DNA of 64,000 nucleotides from Limnospira fusiformis SAG 85.79 (GCF_012516315.1 NZ_CP051185.1:1601403-1665402), one strand, 5' to 3'; shown: positions 9,092 to 18,258, numbered from the stretch's first letter. Numbers and translations are program-made. Notes: generated by a model from the letters alone, not told the origin.

Positions 9092-10333
9092 GTGCGTTTC
9101 CCCTTTATGTTCATCCCCAGCCCTGGTCTACTAGCCCTGTTTAACTTATCCACTTACGAGAGTATCAGTGCCTTAGCCCTGTTAATACTTTCCCTACAAC
9201 TCCCCGCCACCGCGATTTTACTCTCCCGCCTATTTCGAGGGTTACAGCGTCGCCCACAATTACACATAGCCCCCCCCACCCCAGACCTATTGGGTAAAGT
9301 TAGCGTCATTGTCCCCACCCTCAACGAAGCCACCCGCCTCGGTCCTTGTTTATCAGGTTTGACCCTCCAAGGCTATGAAGTACGCGAAATCATCATTGTT
9401 GATAGTAACTCAGTCGATGCCACCCAAGATATGGTCATCGCCCAAAGCCAGCGCGACCCTCGTTTCCGCTTAACTACCGATGACCCCTTACCTCCCGGCT
9501 GGGTAGGTCGTCCTTGGGCTTTACATACTGGCTTTTTACACACTTCCCCCGCCTCGGAATGGGTTTTGGGTATTGATGCAGACACACAACCTCAACCCGG
9601 ACTGGTCGCGGCCTTGGTTAGGGCGGCAGAAAATTCTCAATATGACCTGATTTCTCTATCCTCTCAGTTTATCCTTAAATACCCAGGGGAATTGTGGTTA
9701 CAACCTGCCCTCTTAATTACCCTCGTCTATCGATTTGGCCCCCCCGATACGGCTCCTAAGACCCCGGAACGGGTTATGGCTAATGGCCAATGCTTTTTGT
9801 GTCGCCGTGCGGTTTTGGAAGCGTTGAATGGTTACACCACGGCATCAAATTCCTTTTGTGATGATGTGACTTTGGCGAGAAATGCTGCTAAAAAAGGCTT
9901 TCGCGTCGGGTTTTGGGATGGGGCGGCGCTGCTGAAGGTGCGGATGTATGATGGGTTTATGGATACTTGGTCTGGCTGGGGGCGATCGCTTGATTTAAAG
10001 GATGCTTCTTCTAGGGCGGGACTATGGGCGGATCTCGGTTTCCTATTATGCTGTCAGGGTCTACCCCTGTTTGTGTTAACTATCGGCTTGGCTTTGGGGT
10101 TACTCTCTCCCCACCATAACCCTATATTTACCTGTCTATGGCGCTTAAATGCTTTCCTCTTTATTATCCGTGTCGCTTTGTCGGGTGCGATCGCTTCTTC
10201 ATATAATTTCAGCCAAGCACAAGCTAAATGGGTCTTCTGGCTATCTCCCCTCGCTGACCCCCTCGCTGTTTTCCGCCTCTTTCTCTCGGCTACCCAAAGA
10301 CCTACCCAGTGGCGAGGACGCTACTATGAATAA
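9092..10333 (+). CDS. cruG: Family 2 glycosyltransferase, CruG-like (myxol glycosylation)
   Basis: A 413-aa membrane-associated glycosyltransferase. A hydrophobic helix at ~22-48 is followed by a GT-A domain starting VSVIVPTLNEA (~70). The IIIVDSNSVDAT nucleotide-binding segment, the metal-binding DAD in GIDADTQ and the motif RVMANGQCFLCRRAV follow, and two or three hydrophobic helices end the protein. The pattern DPLPPGWVGRPWALH and FCDDVTLAR fits cyanobacterial CruG, the transferase that adds the 2'-O-sugar to myxol carotenoids; this rests on recalled family features, not a search. The partner hydratase gene cruF is not adjacent. The start is GTG at 9092; ATG at 9107 is an alternative. Sugar donor and acceptor cannot be read from sequence. 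Confidence 0.75.
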   Translation: MRFPFMFIPSPGLLALFNLSTYESISALALLILSLQLPATAILLSRLFRGLQRRPQLHIAPPTPDLLGKVSVIVPTLNEATRLGPCLSGLTLQGYEVREIIIVDSNSVDATQDMVIAQSQRDPRFRLTTDDPLPPGWVGRPWALHTGFLHTSPASEWVLGIDADTQPQPGLVAALVRAAENSQYDLISLSSQFILKYPGELWLQPALLITLVYRFGPPDTAPKTPERVMANGQCFLCRRAVLEALNGYTTASNSFCDDVTLARNAAKKGFRVGFWDGAALLKVRMYDGFMDTWSGWGRSLDLKDASSRAGLWADLGFLLCCQGLPLFVLTIGLALGLLSPHHNPIFTCLWRLNAFLFIIRVALSGAIASSYNFSQAQAKWVFWLSPLADPLAVFRLFLSATQRPTQWRGRYYE

Positions 10334-10337
10334 TTCC

Positions 10338-10776
10338 GGTCAAAGTCCCTCTCCCCTCTGGGATCCAGATTTAGGGTGAGGGCAATGTATCGGTGAGGGC
10401 AATGTATCTAGGAGAAAGCCCTAGGGTGAGGGCAATTTATTAAGGGACTAATTACCTCTCAAAGTCCCTCTCCCCTCTGGGATCCAGATTTAGGGTGAGG
10501 GCAATGTATCTAGGAGAGAGACCTAGGGTGAGGGCAATGTATCTAGGAGAAGGACCTAGGGTGAGGGCAATTTATTAAGGGACTGATAACCTCTCAAAGT
10601 CCCTCTCCCCTCTGGGATCCAGATTTAGGGTGAGGGCAATGTATCTAGGAGAGAGACCTAGGGTGAGGGCAATTTATTAAGGGACTAATTACCTCTCAAA
10701 GTCCCTCTCCCCTCTGGGATCCAGATTTAGGGTGAGGGCAATGTATCTGGGATCCAGATTTAGGGTGAGGGCAATG
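10338..10776. repeat. Interspersed repeat cluster (GGGATCCAGATTTAGGGTGAGG family)
   Basis: Four or five copies of a composite unit start TCAAAGTCCCTCTCC at about 10342, 10458, 10593 and 10695. Each contains GGGATCCAGATTTAGG and one to three copies of GGGTGAGGGCAAT(G)TAT. Single truncated copies occur at ~21498-21530 and, reverse-complemented, at ~18219-18258. The cluster is the target into which the left end of an IS630 copy is inserted (10777). Confidence 0.85.
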
Positions 10777-11245
10777 TATAGCACCAGACAGGAAAGTTAG
10801 GACGTATAATGGAGAGGACGAGATGATTAAGAAGACCCAAAATGCCAGCCCCCTATAGTTACGACCTCAGACAAAAAGTTATTGATGCCATTGAACTAGA
10901 CGGTATGCCCAAAACAGAAGCCAGTCAAGTTTTCCATGTCAGCCGGAACACCATTAATCTCTGGCTGCAAAGAAAAGCACAGACCGGAGACTTCCTCCCT
11001 AAACCTAATCACCCACCTGGCAATAACCACAAAATTACCGACTGGCAAAAATTCAAGGCTTTTGCCCAAGAGCATGGCGACAAAACCGCAGCTCAGATGG
11101 CTGAACTTTGGGATGACGACATCTCTCCTCGCACCATATCCAGAGCCTTGAAGAAAATTGGCTTCACCAGAAAAAAAAACTTACGGCCACCAAGAACTTG
11201 ATCAGCAACAGCGAGAGGAGTTTATTGCTCAGATTGAACAGATTA
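10777..11245 (+). mobile_element. IS630-family element, left part only
   Basis: The left inverted repeat TATAGCACCAGACAGG begins at 10777, directly after the repeat cluster. The transposase gene starts at 10842 with MPAPYSYDLRQKV, nearly identical to the intact copy at 18259-19219. A run of nine A at 11171-11179, where the intact copy has eight, shifts the frame and gives a 119-aa product with only the N-terminal helix-turn-helix part. Similarity to the intact copy ends at ~11245, where a group II intron fragment begins. The DDE catalytic domain is absent, so the copy is dead. Confidence 0.9.
10842..11201 (+). pseudogene. Truncated IS630 transposase (N-terminal part)
   Basis: The frame encodes the DNA-binding region: SYDLRQKVIDAIELDG, then an HTH (KTEASQVFHVSRNTINLW) and a second winged-helix-like segment (DDISPRTISRALKKIGFTRK). 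After the poly-A tract the reading frame is lost through one extra A. Cognate DNA similar to the intact gene continues for another ~65 bp and then stops. The product could still bind IS630 ends, but there is no evidence that it is made. Confidence 0.88.
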
Positions 11246-11480
11246 AGTAGACGCGCCACGGTGTGGATGTAGGTCCGGCGACCGGTGGGGGTGTTATGGC
11301 GAAGACGAGTTTAAAGACTACGTGTGCATATAGTTCTGAAAGAAGAAGGACTAAGCGGTGAAGTCAACACTGTACCACTGACCAATTGGGCATCCACATC
11401 GGGAGCCCTATGATGCGAAAGTCTCAAGTACGGTTTTGAATGGGAGGGGATGGGGGCGACCCCATTCTCTACCCTTCCCC
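11246..11480 (+). mobile_element. Group II intron 3' fragment (domains V-VI)
   Basis: 11403-11437 fits a group II intron domain V: it opens with the AGC catalytic triad in GAGCC, has a GAAA tetraloop in TGCGAAAGTCTC and closes with GTACGGTTTT. The next hairpin (GATGGGGGCGACCCCATTC) has the form of domain VI. The sequence before domain V (from 11246) probably belongs to domain IV. No reverse-transcriptase/maturase frame is present, so this is a 5'-truncated, inactive copy fused to a broken IS630. Some stem pairs are disrupted, as expected for decay. Confidence 0.75.
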
Positions 11481-11561
11481 CCTGAACATGACTGGACTGA
11501 TTTTGATGGGGTGCTAGGATAAAACCATCCTTCTCGAGTTACTGGAGCATAATGGCTTTCT

Positions 11562-12155
11562 ATGATTGAAATTTTAGCAGTTCTTTCCGCATCAGCAGCA
11601 GGAGGTATGAGAATTGCGCTTCCACTCCTACTAATTGGATTACTGCGAAATAATTTATGGTCTGATGTACCACTTCTTTCGGCTCTGTCTCCCAAGGTGG
11701 TAATTGGTGTTTTGGTGAGCTGGTCCCTCTTTGAACTTTTCGCCTCGAAACAATTATTAGGACAGCGCATTCTCCAGGTATTTCAACTGGTGTTTAGTCC
11801 CGTAGTCGGAGCGATTATGGGTTTGGCGATCGCTGAAGCCAGTTCTTTCCCCTCCTGGTTGTTGTGGTTGCTGGGAATTGTTGGGGGACTTTTGGCTTTA
11901 GTCTTACAATTGGTACAAGCGGGATGGTTTTACCGTCTGCGAGGCTTACCTCTATGGGCAATTTTTGTCCAGGATGGTTTGTGTATTGCTCTGGTTATGT
12001 TTGCTTTTGATGCTCCTGAACAGGGGGGGTTAATTGCTTTATTCTTGCTCTGGCTCGCTATTCGTAGCTCTACAGAATGGTATAAATGGTATACTCAGCA
12101 GGCTAGTAATCGCCATCGTAGCCAGCCTCGACTGGGGAAGCAAGACCCTGATTAA
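11562..12155 (+). CDS. DUF4126-type membrane protein
   Basis: A 197-aa protein with about five hydrophobic helices (residues ~5-30, 45-60, 75-95, 100-125, 135-165), Gly-rich at the N-terminus (SASAAGGMRIALPLLLIGLL), which fits the DUF4126 family of small bacterial integral membrane proteins. No biochemical role is established for the family, to my knowledge. The C-terminus is hydrophilic and basic. It starts ~80 bp after the group II intron fragment and is transcribed away from it. No obvious operon partner; the next gene, remA, is 365 bp downstream. Confidence 0.75.
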   Translation: MIEILAVLSASAAGGMRIALPLLLIGLLRNNLWSDVPLLSALSPKVVIGVLVSWSLFELFASKQLLGQRILQVFQLVFSPVVGAIMGLAIAEASSFPSWLLWLLGIVGGLLALVLQLVQAGWFYRLRGLPLWAIFVQDGLCIALVMFAFDAPEQGGLIALFLLWLAIRSSTEWYKWYTQQASNRHRSQPRLGKQDPD

Positions 12156-12520
12156 ACTAAACTTTAAATACTCACAAGCAAATACTCATACAAAAATCTT
12201 AATTAGTGGGTTCACATATTTTTGACACCAGCACTGACACAGATCACAAAATTAAGTGATCTAGTTCATCAACCCTCCTATCTAGTTTTTTAAGCAGCAA
12301 CAGGACTCAGTTTTCATCATCTCCCCGGTTTCCTTTGTCTCCAGGGAAAAGAGACCCCATCAGCCCCTAGATAGAGTTTTTCAGATTAAATATTGATTAT
12401 GGGAGCCGATCCGACTACAATTTTTGTGGGCGATACTTTCGAGTTGGTAAGAATATACAATTTATGGGCTCATGCCATCAAAGCCATCGCACCTACCTTT
12501 ATTCTACCTGTAGAAATTTT
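12156..12520 (+). other. Intergenic region before remA
   Basis: 365 bp, AT-rich, without a supported gene. A translated frame across 12393-12686 only overlaps remA in another frame. I see no repeat or clear terminator; the promoter of remA-gmk should lie here. Confidence 0.4.
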
Positions 12521-12787
12521 ATGGATATTCAACTCATTAATATCGGCTTTGGCAATATTATCTGTGGTAATCGTGTCATCGCTATTGTCGGCCCCGAATC
12601 AGCCCCCATTAAGCGTATCATTACAGACGCACGAGACCGAGGACAGCTTATTGATGCTACCTATGGACGGCGCACCAGAGCCGTGATTATTACCGACTCC
12701 AATCATGTGGTTCTCTCAGCTATTCAGCCAGAAACCGTCGCTAACCGATTTGTGGTTGAGAAAAACGGTGCTAATCGCCTTTCATAA
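12521..12787 (+). CDS. remA: RemA/DUF370 family DNA-binding regulator
   Basis: An 88-aa protein of the RemA (DUF370) family: it opens [20 protein letters not shown] and continues with the conserved [29 protein letters not shown] and LSAIQPETV. In Bacillus subtilis RemA binds DNA as an oligomeric ring and activates matrix and osmoprotection genes; the cyanobacterial role is not established. The ATG at 12521 gives the canonical family start; longer upstream frames lack family similarity. Its position directly before gmk (32 bp) repeats the remA-gmk pairing seen in many bacteria and supports both calls. Confidence 0.92.
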   Translation: MDIQLINIGFGNIICGNRVIAIVGPESAPIKRIITDARDRGQLIDATYGRRTRAVIITDSNHVVLSAIQPETVANRFVVEKNGANRLS

Positions 12788-12819
12788 ACCTATCTGGGTT
12801 CACCTAAAACTATATTAAG

Positions 12820-13374
12820 ATGATTGACAGCAAAACTGGCCAGCTCATTGTCATTACCGGACCTAGTGGCGTGGGAAAAGGAACGATTATTCGATCGCTT
12901 CTCCAAAAATATCCACAACTCCATCTTTCCGTCTCCGTTACTACCCGTTCTCCCCGTCCCGGAGAAGTCCATGGAAAAGACTATTTTTTCGTCACTCGCG
13001 ATCGCTTTCAACAAATGGTTCAACAACAAGAGCTACTAGAATGGGCTGAGTTTGCCGGAAATTTCTACGGGACACCCCGCTTGGCTGTCCAAGATAAAAT
13101 TCAGCAGGGAGAGAATGTTCTACTCGAAATTGAACTAGAAGGCGCTAGACAGATCTCACAGACCTTTCCACAGGCTCTGCGAATTTTTATCCTTCCACCT
13201 TCTCTACAAGAACTCGAGAACCGTCTACGAAATCGCGCCACTGACTCCCAAGAGGCGATCGCTCGTCGTATTCAACGCGCTAAAACTGAAATCGCCGCCG
13301 CCGGGGAATTTCACCACACCTTAATCAACGACAACCTCGATCGCGCCCTCGCAGAACTCGAAACCCTCTTTTAA
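12820..13374 (+). CDS. gmk: Guanylate kinase
   Basis: A 184-aa guanylate kinase, which phosphorylates GMP to GDP with ATP in purine nucleotide salvage and synthesis. The P-loop GPSGVGKGT is at residues 14-22. The GMP-binding segment SVTTRSPRPGEVHGKDYFFV follows, then EWAEFAGNFYGTP and the lid-region RLRNRATDS, with the conserved end TLINDNLDRALAEL. The length is slightly under the usual ~200 aa but all core motifs are present. It is probably co-transcribed with remA. Confidence 0.96.
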   Translation: MIDSKTGQLIVITGPSGVGKGTIIRSLLQKYPQLHLSVSVTTRSPRPGEVHGKDYFFVTRDRFQQMVQQQELLEWAEFAGNFYGTPRLAVQDKIQQGENVLLEIELEGARQISQTFPQALRIFILPPSLQELENRLRNRATDSQEAIARRIQRAKTEIAAAGEFHHTLINDNLDRALAELETLF

Positions 13375-13688
13375 TTCATCCCCCATATATTAACTTTTGT
13401 AACAAAAAATTAAGAAATGTTGCGAAAAATTTTTTTGGCGGGGGGTGCTTGCTTTTTGGGGTGACTTCTGCTACACTTTTACATAATGGGAATATTCGCA
13501 ATTTTATTATTTTGACTAATATTTCCATTATTTAACTGTATGTCAATATCCTACCATTAGTTCCCCGTGCTTGTCAACCCTTAGCGCCGGGGCTGATAAA
13601 TTTATTGACAATTTATATCAACAAGATTGGGGGAGAAGATAGAAGAGGGAAGCGGCATAACATTGATTTGCCGCCTCATTTCCCCATT
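13375..13688. other. Convergent intergenic region with hairpins
   Basis: No gene seen. Two hairpins are visible: CCCCG...CGGGG at ~13562-13591, and GCGGCA...TGCCGC at 13652-13675, which lies just beyond the stop of the minus-strand VWA gene and could act as its terminator, although a strong T-run is missing. Confidence 0.4.
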
Positions 13689-14933
13689 CTACTTGAGAGT
13701 AGTTTTCGATGCTATGCGAGTTTTCTTGCGTTCGGAGTCCGATAGTTCTTCGCCGGACTGGAGGCGAGTTGCACTACCTTGGAGGACAGTAGCAGCACTG
13801 TTGTCGCCCATTTGTAAAGCGGTTTTAGCCGCTGTTTGTAACATAGTAGCAGCACCGGCGCGATCGCCTTGTTGTAGTTTAGTTTCAGCGATTTGAGTTT
13901 GTCGGTACTTAGCCAAAGCCAAAATATGTTTTTGAACCTTGGGATCGGAAGTAGGGCGATAATCTCCGAGGACATTAGCTTCCACCAAAACCGGCTGAGA
14001 ATAGAGCTTTTCAATACCCAAAGCCGGGTCATCATAGCGGACTTGAACTTGAGCGATCGCCTGTTTACTGATCGGCAAATTGCCAACATCAACATAAAGG
14101 TTAGCCAAGATAATCCGTTCGGTATCTTTCATTAAATCCCCCAAGCGAACCGCGAGTTGTTCTCCTTTTGGCAGTATAGGAAGTTCAATAGTATCAGGAT
14201 AAACCTGTGCGACTGGCTTGAGTTGAGCCAAGCGGACATAAGGAAATAGGGAGAATAATAGGTAAGCGTTAGTGAGTCCCACCGATTGCATACGGGTAAA
14301 CAGACGGCCAAACTCAGCGATCGCCTGTTCGGGGTATTCAATATATCCCAAAGCACCGCCACCCGCATCGGCAATTTTCTCTAAAATATCCTGATTCCAG
14401 TCGTCTCCAAATCCCAAAGAATTAATAGTTAACTTATATTCCGTGGCCAGTTTGGCGAGTTTGAGACAACGTTTATTATCCCCGTGTTCATTTTCCCCGT
14501 CAGTGAGAAGAAACCCTTGAGAAATCCGATCCTGTTTACCCTTTCCTAACTCCTCAATTCCCAGCTTGATACCTTCATCAATAGCCGTTCCCCCGGAACA
14601 GCGCAAACCATCAATCTTTTTTTTGATACCATCAGGATCGGTGAGGTCTTGATTAGGAACCAATACCTTAGCTCGGTGATCAAAAGCAACTACCGAAATC
14701 CGATCGCCTACATTTAAGCGATCGATAAGTTCTTTCGCCGCCTGTTTCACCGTTTCCAATGGTTGACCATTCATAGAACCACTGTGGTCTAAAATCAAAC
14801 ATAGATTCATGGGAACTTGACCCTCAAACGGATCAGGAACCGCTGAAACCGAAATTGACAGTTGACGCTGATTCGATTCTTGATTTGGGTCTAGGTTCGG
14901 ATCGTTGAGGGAAGGCTGCAAACTGACTTTCAT
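13689..14933 (-). CDS. von Willebrand factor A domain protein
   Basis: A 414-aa cytoplasmic VWA protein. The metal-ion-dependent adhesion site is complete: DHSGS in LCLILDHSGSMNG, the Thr in CSGGTAIDEG and the Asp in LLTDGENEHGD. The VWA domain spans residues ~35-225; the C-terminal half has a beta-rich region and a helical tail (TKLQQGDRAGAATML...). VWA proteins of this type bind partners through a divalent metal; substrate and partner are unknown. The ATG at 14933 is preferred because GGAGG lies 6 bp before it; a longer frame begins at 14984. It is divergent from the clp cluster, ~135 bp apart. Confidence 0.85.
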   Translation of the reverse strand: MKVSLQPSLNDPNLDPNQESNQRQLSISVSAVPDPFEGQVPMNLCLILDHSGSMNGQPLETVKQAAKELIDRLNVGDRISVVAFDHRAKVLVPNQDLTDPDGIKKKIDGLRCSGGTAIDEGIKLGIEELGKGKQDRISQGFLLTDGENEHGDNKRCLKLAKLATEYKLTINSLGFGDDWNQDILEKIADAGGGALGYIEYPEQAIAEFGRLFTRMQSVGLTNAYLLFSLFPYVRLAQLKPVAQVYPDTIELPILPKGEQLAVRLGDLMKDTERIILANLYVDVGNLPISKQAIAQVQVRYDDPALGIEKLYSQPVLVEANVLGDYRPTSDPKVQKHILALAKYRQTQIAETKLQQGDRAGAATMLQTAAKTALQMGDNSAATVLQGSATRLQSGEELSDSERKKTRIASKTTLK

Positions 14934-15067
14934 AGAAGACCTCCGGGATGTGAAAATCCTATTTGAGTATAGGACGCAACTCAAAATTCAGATGGTCGGT
15001 AATTTCCCATCCGGTTATTCACAGGACTGAGCCACGAGTTGCGTTAGTATATAGTTTAACCTCTTTG

Positions 15068-15760
15068 ATGAGTTCATCGGTTTATACTGTGCAATCACCA
15101 TACTACTACAGCGACAGTGCCATTAGGACACCACCCCCAGACCTACCCTCCTTGCTACTCAAGGAAAGGATTATCTATCTAGGGTCGCCTCTAGTTTCCT
15201 CGGACGACTATAAGCGACAACTAGGGGTTGATGTCACCAAACTAATTATCGCCCAGTTGCTTTATCTGCAATTTTCCGATCCAGAAAAGCCTATTTACTT
15301 CTATATCAACTCTACCGGAACCTCTTGGTATACGGGAGATGCGATCGGACAAGATACCGAAGCCTTCGCGATTTGCGATACCATGAGCTATGTCAAACCC
15401 CCTGTGCATACTATCTGCATTGGTCAGGCTATGGGTACAGCCGCGATGATTCTTTCCGCCGGGACAAAAGGCTGTCGTACCAGTCTCCCCCATGCCACCA
15501 TTGTTTTAAACCAACCTCGTATGGGGATGGGACGCTCTCAGGCTACTGATATCCAAATTAGGGCTAAAGAAGTCCTCGCCAACAAAGCATCGATCTTGGA
15601 TATTTTGTCCCAAAATACCGGACAACCTGTGGAAAAAATTGCCAAAGATACCGATCGGATGTTCTATTTAACACCAGAGGCGGCTAAAGAATATGGGTTG
15701 ATTGATCGGGTTCTCGAAAGCACTAAGGAATTGCCCAAACAATTACCCGTTGGTGTGTAG
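15068..15760 (+). CDS. clpR: ClpR, catalytically inactive Clp protease subunit
   Basis: A 230-aa ClpP-fold protein. The conserved ClpR block TPPPDLPSLLLKERIIYLG begins near residue 20. The nucleophile region reads CIGQAMGTAAMIL, with Gly in place of the catalytic Ser, and the His of HQP is Asn (VLNQP), so the triad is broken. There is an extra ~9-residue insert after INSTGTSWYTGDAIGQD, typical of ClpR. In Synechococcus, ClpR and ClpP3 form a mixed ring working with ClpC; that is knowledge of the family. The start ATG at 15068 gives the usual family N-terminus; an upstream in-frame start at 14963 adds 35 unlikely residues. First of a three-gene clp cluster. Confidence 0.9.
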   Translation: MSSSVYTVQSPYYYSDSAIRTPPPDLPSLLLKERIIYLGSPLVSSDDYKRQLGVDVTKLIIAQLLYLQFSDPEKPIYFYINSTGTSWYTGDAIGQDTEAFAICDTMSYVKPPVHTICIGQAMGTAAMILSAGTKGCRTSLPHATIVLNQPRMGMGRSQATDIQIRAKEVLANKASILDILSQNTGQPVEKIAKDTDRMFYLTPEAAKEYGLIDRVLESTKELPKQLPVGV

Positions 15761-15784
15761 TAAACTTGCTTGTGCTTACAAATT

Positions 15785-16429
15785 ATGGCTGTCGATGAAG
15801 TTCTTCGCGTTCCTTATCAGATTCCTGGTAGTCAATACTGGCAGTGGGTTAACATCTATACTCGTTTGAGTCAAGAACGAATTATTTTTCTGAATCAGCC
15901 TCTGACAACCGGTGTCGCTAATTCCCTGGTGTCGGCTATGTTGTATCTTGACTCCGACGATCAGAATAAACCCATCTATATGTACATCAACTCCATTGGT
16001 GATCCAGTCCTAGCAGGTATGGCTAATGAGTCCATGGGAATGATGTCAGTCATGGCGGCTTTGGCTGTATATGACACTATGCAACACATCAAATCGGAGA
16101 TTGTGACTATCTGTTTGGGTCAAGCAGTGGGGATGGCAGCTTTGTTATTGTCCTGCGGTTCCAAAGGTAAACGGGCTAGTCTTCCTAATTCCATGATTAC
16201 TCTTTATAACCCCCAAACCGGAACCCAAGGACAAGCTACCGATATTCAAGTAACCGCTGACGAGATCCTCTCGAAACGGGCTTTAATGATGGATATCTTT
16301 CACCAAAATACTGGTCAAACCATTGAGAAATTGACTAAGGACATGAACCGCACTTTTTACATGACTCCAGAAGAGGCGAAAGAGTATGGTATCATCGACC
16401 GTGTTTTAACAACTCTAAAGTTGACTTGA
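15785..16429 (+). CDS. Second ClpP-like subunit without catalytic residues
   Basis: A 214-aa ClpP paralogue. The N-terminus (RVPYQIPGSQYWQWVNIYTR) resembles that of the active ClpP3 two genes on. The nucleophile motif is LGQAVGMAALLL (Ser replaced by Gly) and the His position reads LYNPQTG (His replaced by Tyr). Between INSIGD and YDTMQH it has ~14 additional residues rich in Met compared with ClpP3. It is therefore a non-catalytic, ClpR-like subunit. It starts 25 bp after clpR, so probably the same operon. Whether it enters the ClpP3/R ring or forms a different one is unknown. ATG at 15785; an upstream TTG is possible but lacks similarity. Confidence 0.85.
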   Translation: MAVDEVLRVPYQIPGSQYWQWVNIYTRLSQERIIFLNQPLTTGVANSLVSAMLYLDSDDQNKPIYMYINSIGDPVLAGMANESMGMMSVMAALAVYDTMQHIKSEIVTICLGQAVGMAALLLSCGSKGKRASLPNSMITLYNPQTGTQGQATDIQVTADEILSKRALMMDIFHQNTGQTIEKLTKDMNRTFYMTPEEAKEYGIIDRVLTTLKLT

Positions 16430-16615
16430 TTTCCTCCGTCGGGTATCGGTAAACTACCAGAAAAGAGGAGACAATTGATAATTAATTGTTGATGATTAAT
16501 TGTTGATCTGCTCTCCTCACCAACCCCCCGACGGTAGACTGGCGATCGCCACCGGGGAAAATCTCCCGTTAAATTCAACCAATCTTATACAGACACAACA
16601 AAAGGATTAGTAATT
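16430..16615 (+). other. Spacer in the clp cluster with an AT-rich repeat
   Basis: 186 bp. GAGGAG (16464-16469) and CTCCTC (16513-16518) flank repeated TTGATAATTAATTG/TTGATGATTAATTG, a motif that resembles the AT-rich linkers of array C. Probably a small repeat insertion within the operon. Confidence 0.4.
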
Positions 16616-17212
16616 ATGCCTATTGGTGTTCCTAGTGTTCCTTATCGCCTTCCTGGTAGTACCTATGAACAGTGGATCAGTATCTATGAAAGACTTTTCC
16701 GCGAACGAATTATCTTTTTGTCGGAAGAGGTTGACGACGGTATTGCTAATGCGATCGTCGCTTATATGCTGTATTTGGACTCCGAAGACCCCTCCAAACC
16801 CATTTACCTCTATATCAATTCCCCTGGCGGTTCGGTAACTGCCGGGATGGCGATTTACGATACCATGCAATATATCAGGTCTGATGTGGTGACTATCTGC
16901 GTGGGTATGGCTGCTTCTATGGGTGCATTTCTCCTGGCTGCGGGAACTAAAGGTAAACGCCTAGCCCTCCCCCATGCTAGGATTATGATTCACCAACCTT
17001 TGGGGGGGACTCGCGGACAAGCCACTGATATTGAAATTGAGGCTAAAGAAATTCTCCGAATTCGTAAGGTCCTCAATGAGATGTTAGCAGAAAGATCCGG
17101 TCAAACTCTCGAAAAAATTGAGAAAGACACCGATCGCGATTACTTTATGTCCGCCGCCGAAGCCCACGAATATGGTTTAATTGATCAGGTCATTGAAGAA
17201 CGCCCAGTTTAG
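16616..17212 (+). CDS. clpP3: ATP-dependent Clp protease proteolytic subunit (ClpP3 type)
   Basis: A 198-aa active ClpP. The Ser nucleophile lies in [15 protein letters not shown], the His in [11 protein letters not shown] and the Asp in [12 protein letters not shown], so the triad is complete. [19 protein letters not shown] is the canonical substrate-groove segment. Clp tetradecamers degrade unfolded proteins delivered by ClpC or ClpX; in cyanobacteria ClpP3 pairs with ClpR. The P3 assignment is from the clpR neighbour and the start [15 protein letters not shown], not from a phylogeny. Third gene in the clp cluster. Confidence 0.9.
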   Translation: MPIGVPSVPYRLPGSTYEQWISIYERLFRERIIFLSEEVDDGIANAIVAYMLYLDSEDPSKPIYLYINSPGGSVTAGMAIYDTMQYIRSDVVTICVGMAASMGAFLLAAGTKGKRLALPHARIMIHQPLGGTRGQATDIEIEAKEILRIRKVLNEMLAERSGQTLEKIEKDTDRDYFMSAAEAHEYGLIDQVIEERPV

Positions 17213-17302
17213 CCATAGCCAGATTTCTGCTAAACTAATCACGCCCGCGTTTCTTGTGGTGCGGGTTCGGTTCTTGCTTAAACTGGGGTAGATTAAACCT
17301 AG

Positions 17303-17923
17303 ATGGACACAACGGATTACTATCGCACATTGGGTTTAAGATCAGGGGCGAGTTTGGAAGCGGTCAAGGCTTCCTATCGGAAACTCGCCCGACAATATCA
17401 TCCTGATGTTAATCAAAATAATCCCCAAGCAAAGGAAAGATTTATCGCCTTAACGGAGGCTTATAAGTTTCTGTTAGATGTCGCTAAACCTGATTCCCAA
17501 ATGGCTTGGGCTACGGCCTCTTATACCCACTTCCCCAAGGGTACAACCTCCCATTATCCCACGGGGAAAAATAAGGTCTATCACCCGGAAAACCGGATTC
17601 AATTTAACCCGGAACTCTCGGAAACTGAGCAAAAATTGAAGGACAATTGCTATAAACAATTGCAGCAATTACTCAGATATCAGCGATTCCCTAGGGCGAT
17701 CGCTTTAGTGGAAGGACTAGCCCACAGAATCCCCCAAGACCAGGAAATCCGACAGTGGCAGGCTATTACTTATCAACGTTGGGCTCGTCAACTTATCAAA
17801 GAACGCCAAACCGATAAAGCCCGCAATTACCTCAAAAAAGCCCTCCGTACTGACCCTCACAATCGCACGCTGTGGGCGGAAGTTGAACGAGATTTTCAAT
17901 CCCTAGAAAGTGTCTATTCCTAA
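17303..17923 (+). CDS. J-domain protein with C-terminal TPR-like helices
   Basis: A 206-aa DnaJ-type co-chaperone. The J domain occupies residues ~4-65 (DYYRTLGLRSGASLEAVKAS, then the catalytic HPD in QYHPDV, and FIALTEAYKFLLD). The Gly/Phe and zinc-finger regions of full DnaJ are absent. After a ~50-residue linker, residues ~110-200 form helices with TPR-like spacing (DKARNYLKKALRTDPHNRTLW). The HPD tripeptide stimulates the ATPase of a DnaK partner. It lies 90 bp after clpP3 on the same strand and may belong to a proteostasis cluster. Confidence 0.88.
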   Translation: MDTTDYYRTLGLRSGASLEAVKASYRKLARQYHPDVNQNNPQAKERFIALTEAYKFLLDVAKPDSQMAWATASYTHFPKGTTSHYPTGKNKVYHPENRIQFNPELSETEQKLKDNCYKQLQQLLRYQRFPRAIALVEGLAHRIPQDQEIRQWQAITYQRWARQLIKERQTDKARNYLKKALRTDPHNRTLWAEVERDFQSLESVYS

Positions 17924-18258
17924 AGGTTAATTAACCATGATTTCCCGGCTTTTCTTACTGGAAAAAGATGCCTTTTTTAACATTAAAAAAATTTTTTGGC
18001 TCGGAACCCGCGCCAACCCTTGACAACCACCGGGAACTCATGGTAGTATTTGGATATGATAGTAAAACAATGGGAATCTGTTCACTAAAAATAAAATTGT
18101 CACTATTCGCATTATTTAAAAAGTATAGCGCAAGTCGCCGGGAAAAGCAACCCCCCCCAGAAAAAAAATTTTCCCGGCCCCAACTTAACATTTCTTTACA
18201 TACAGCTTGTTCACCAGTCCCTTAAGACATTGCCCTCACCCTAGGTCTCTCTCCCAGA
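17924..18258. other. Intergenic, ends in an interspersed repeat
   Basis: No supported gene; short overlapping frames on both strands lack family features. 18219-18258 is a reverse-oriented piece of the GGGTGAGGGCAATGT repeat family seen at 10.3-10.8 kb, and forms the flank of the IS630 copy that follows. Confidence 0.5.

Noticed and set aside
11408..11770. 120-aa minus-strand frame
   Set aside because: It covers the group II intron tail and the start of the DUF4126 gene in antisense.
17955..18225. Overlapping frames on both strands between the J-domain gene and IS630
   Set aside because: AT- and poly-A/C-rich, no ribosome site, no family resemblance.
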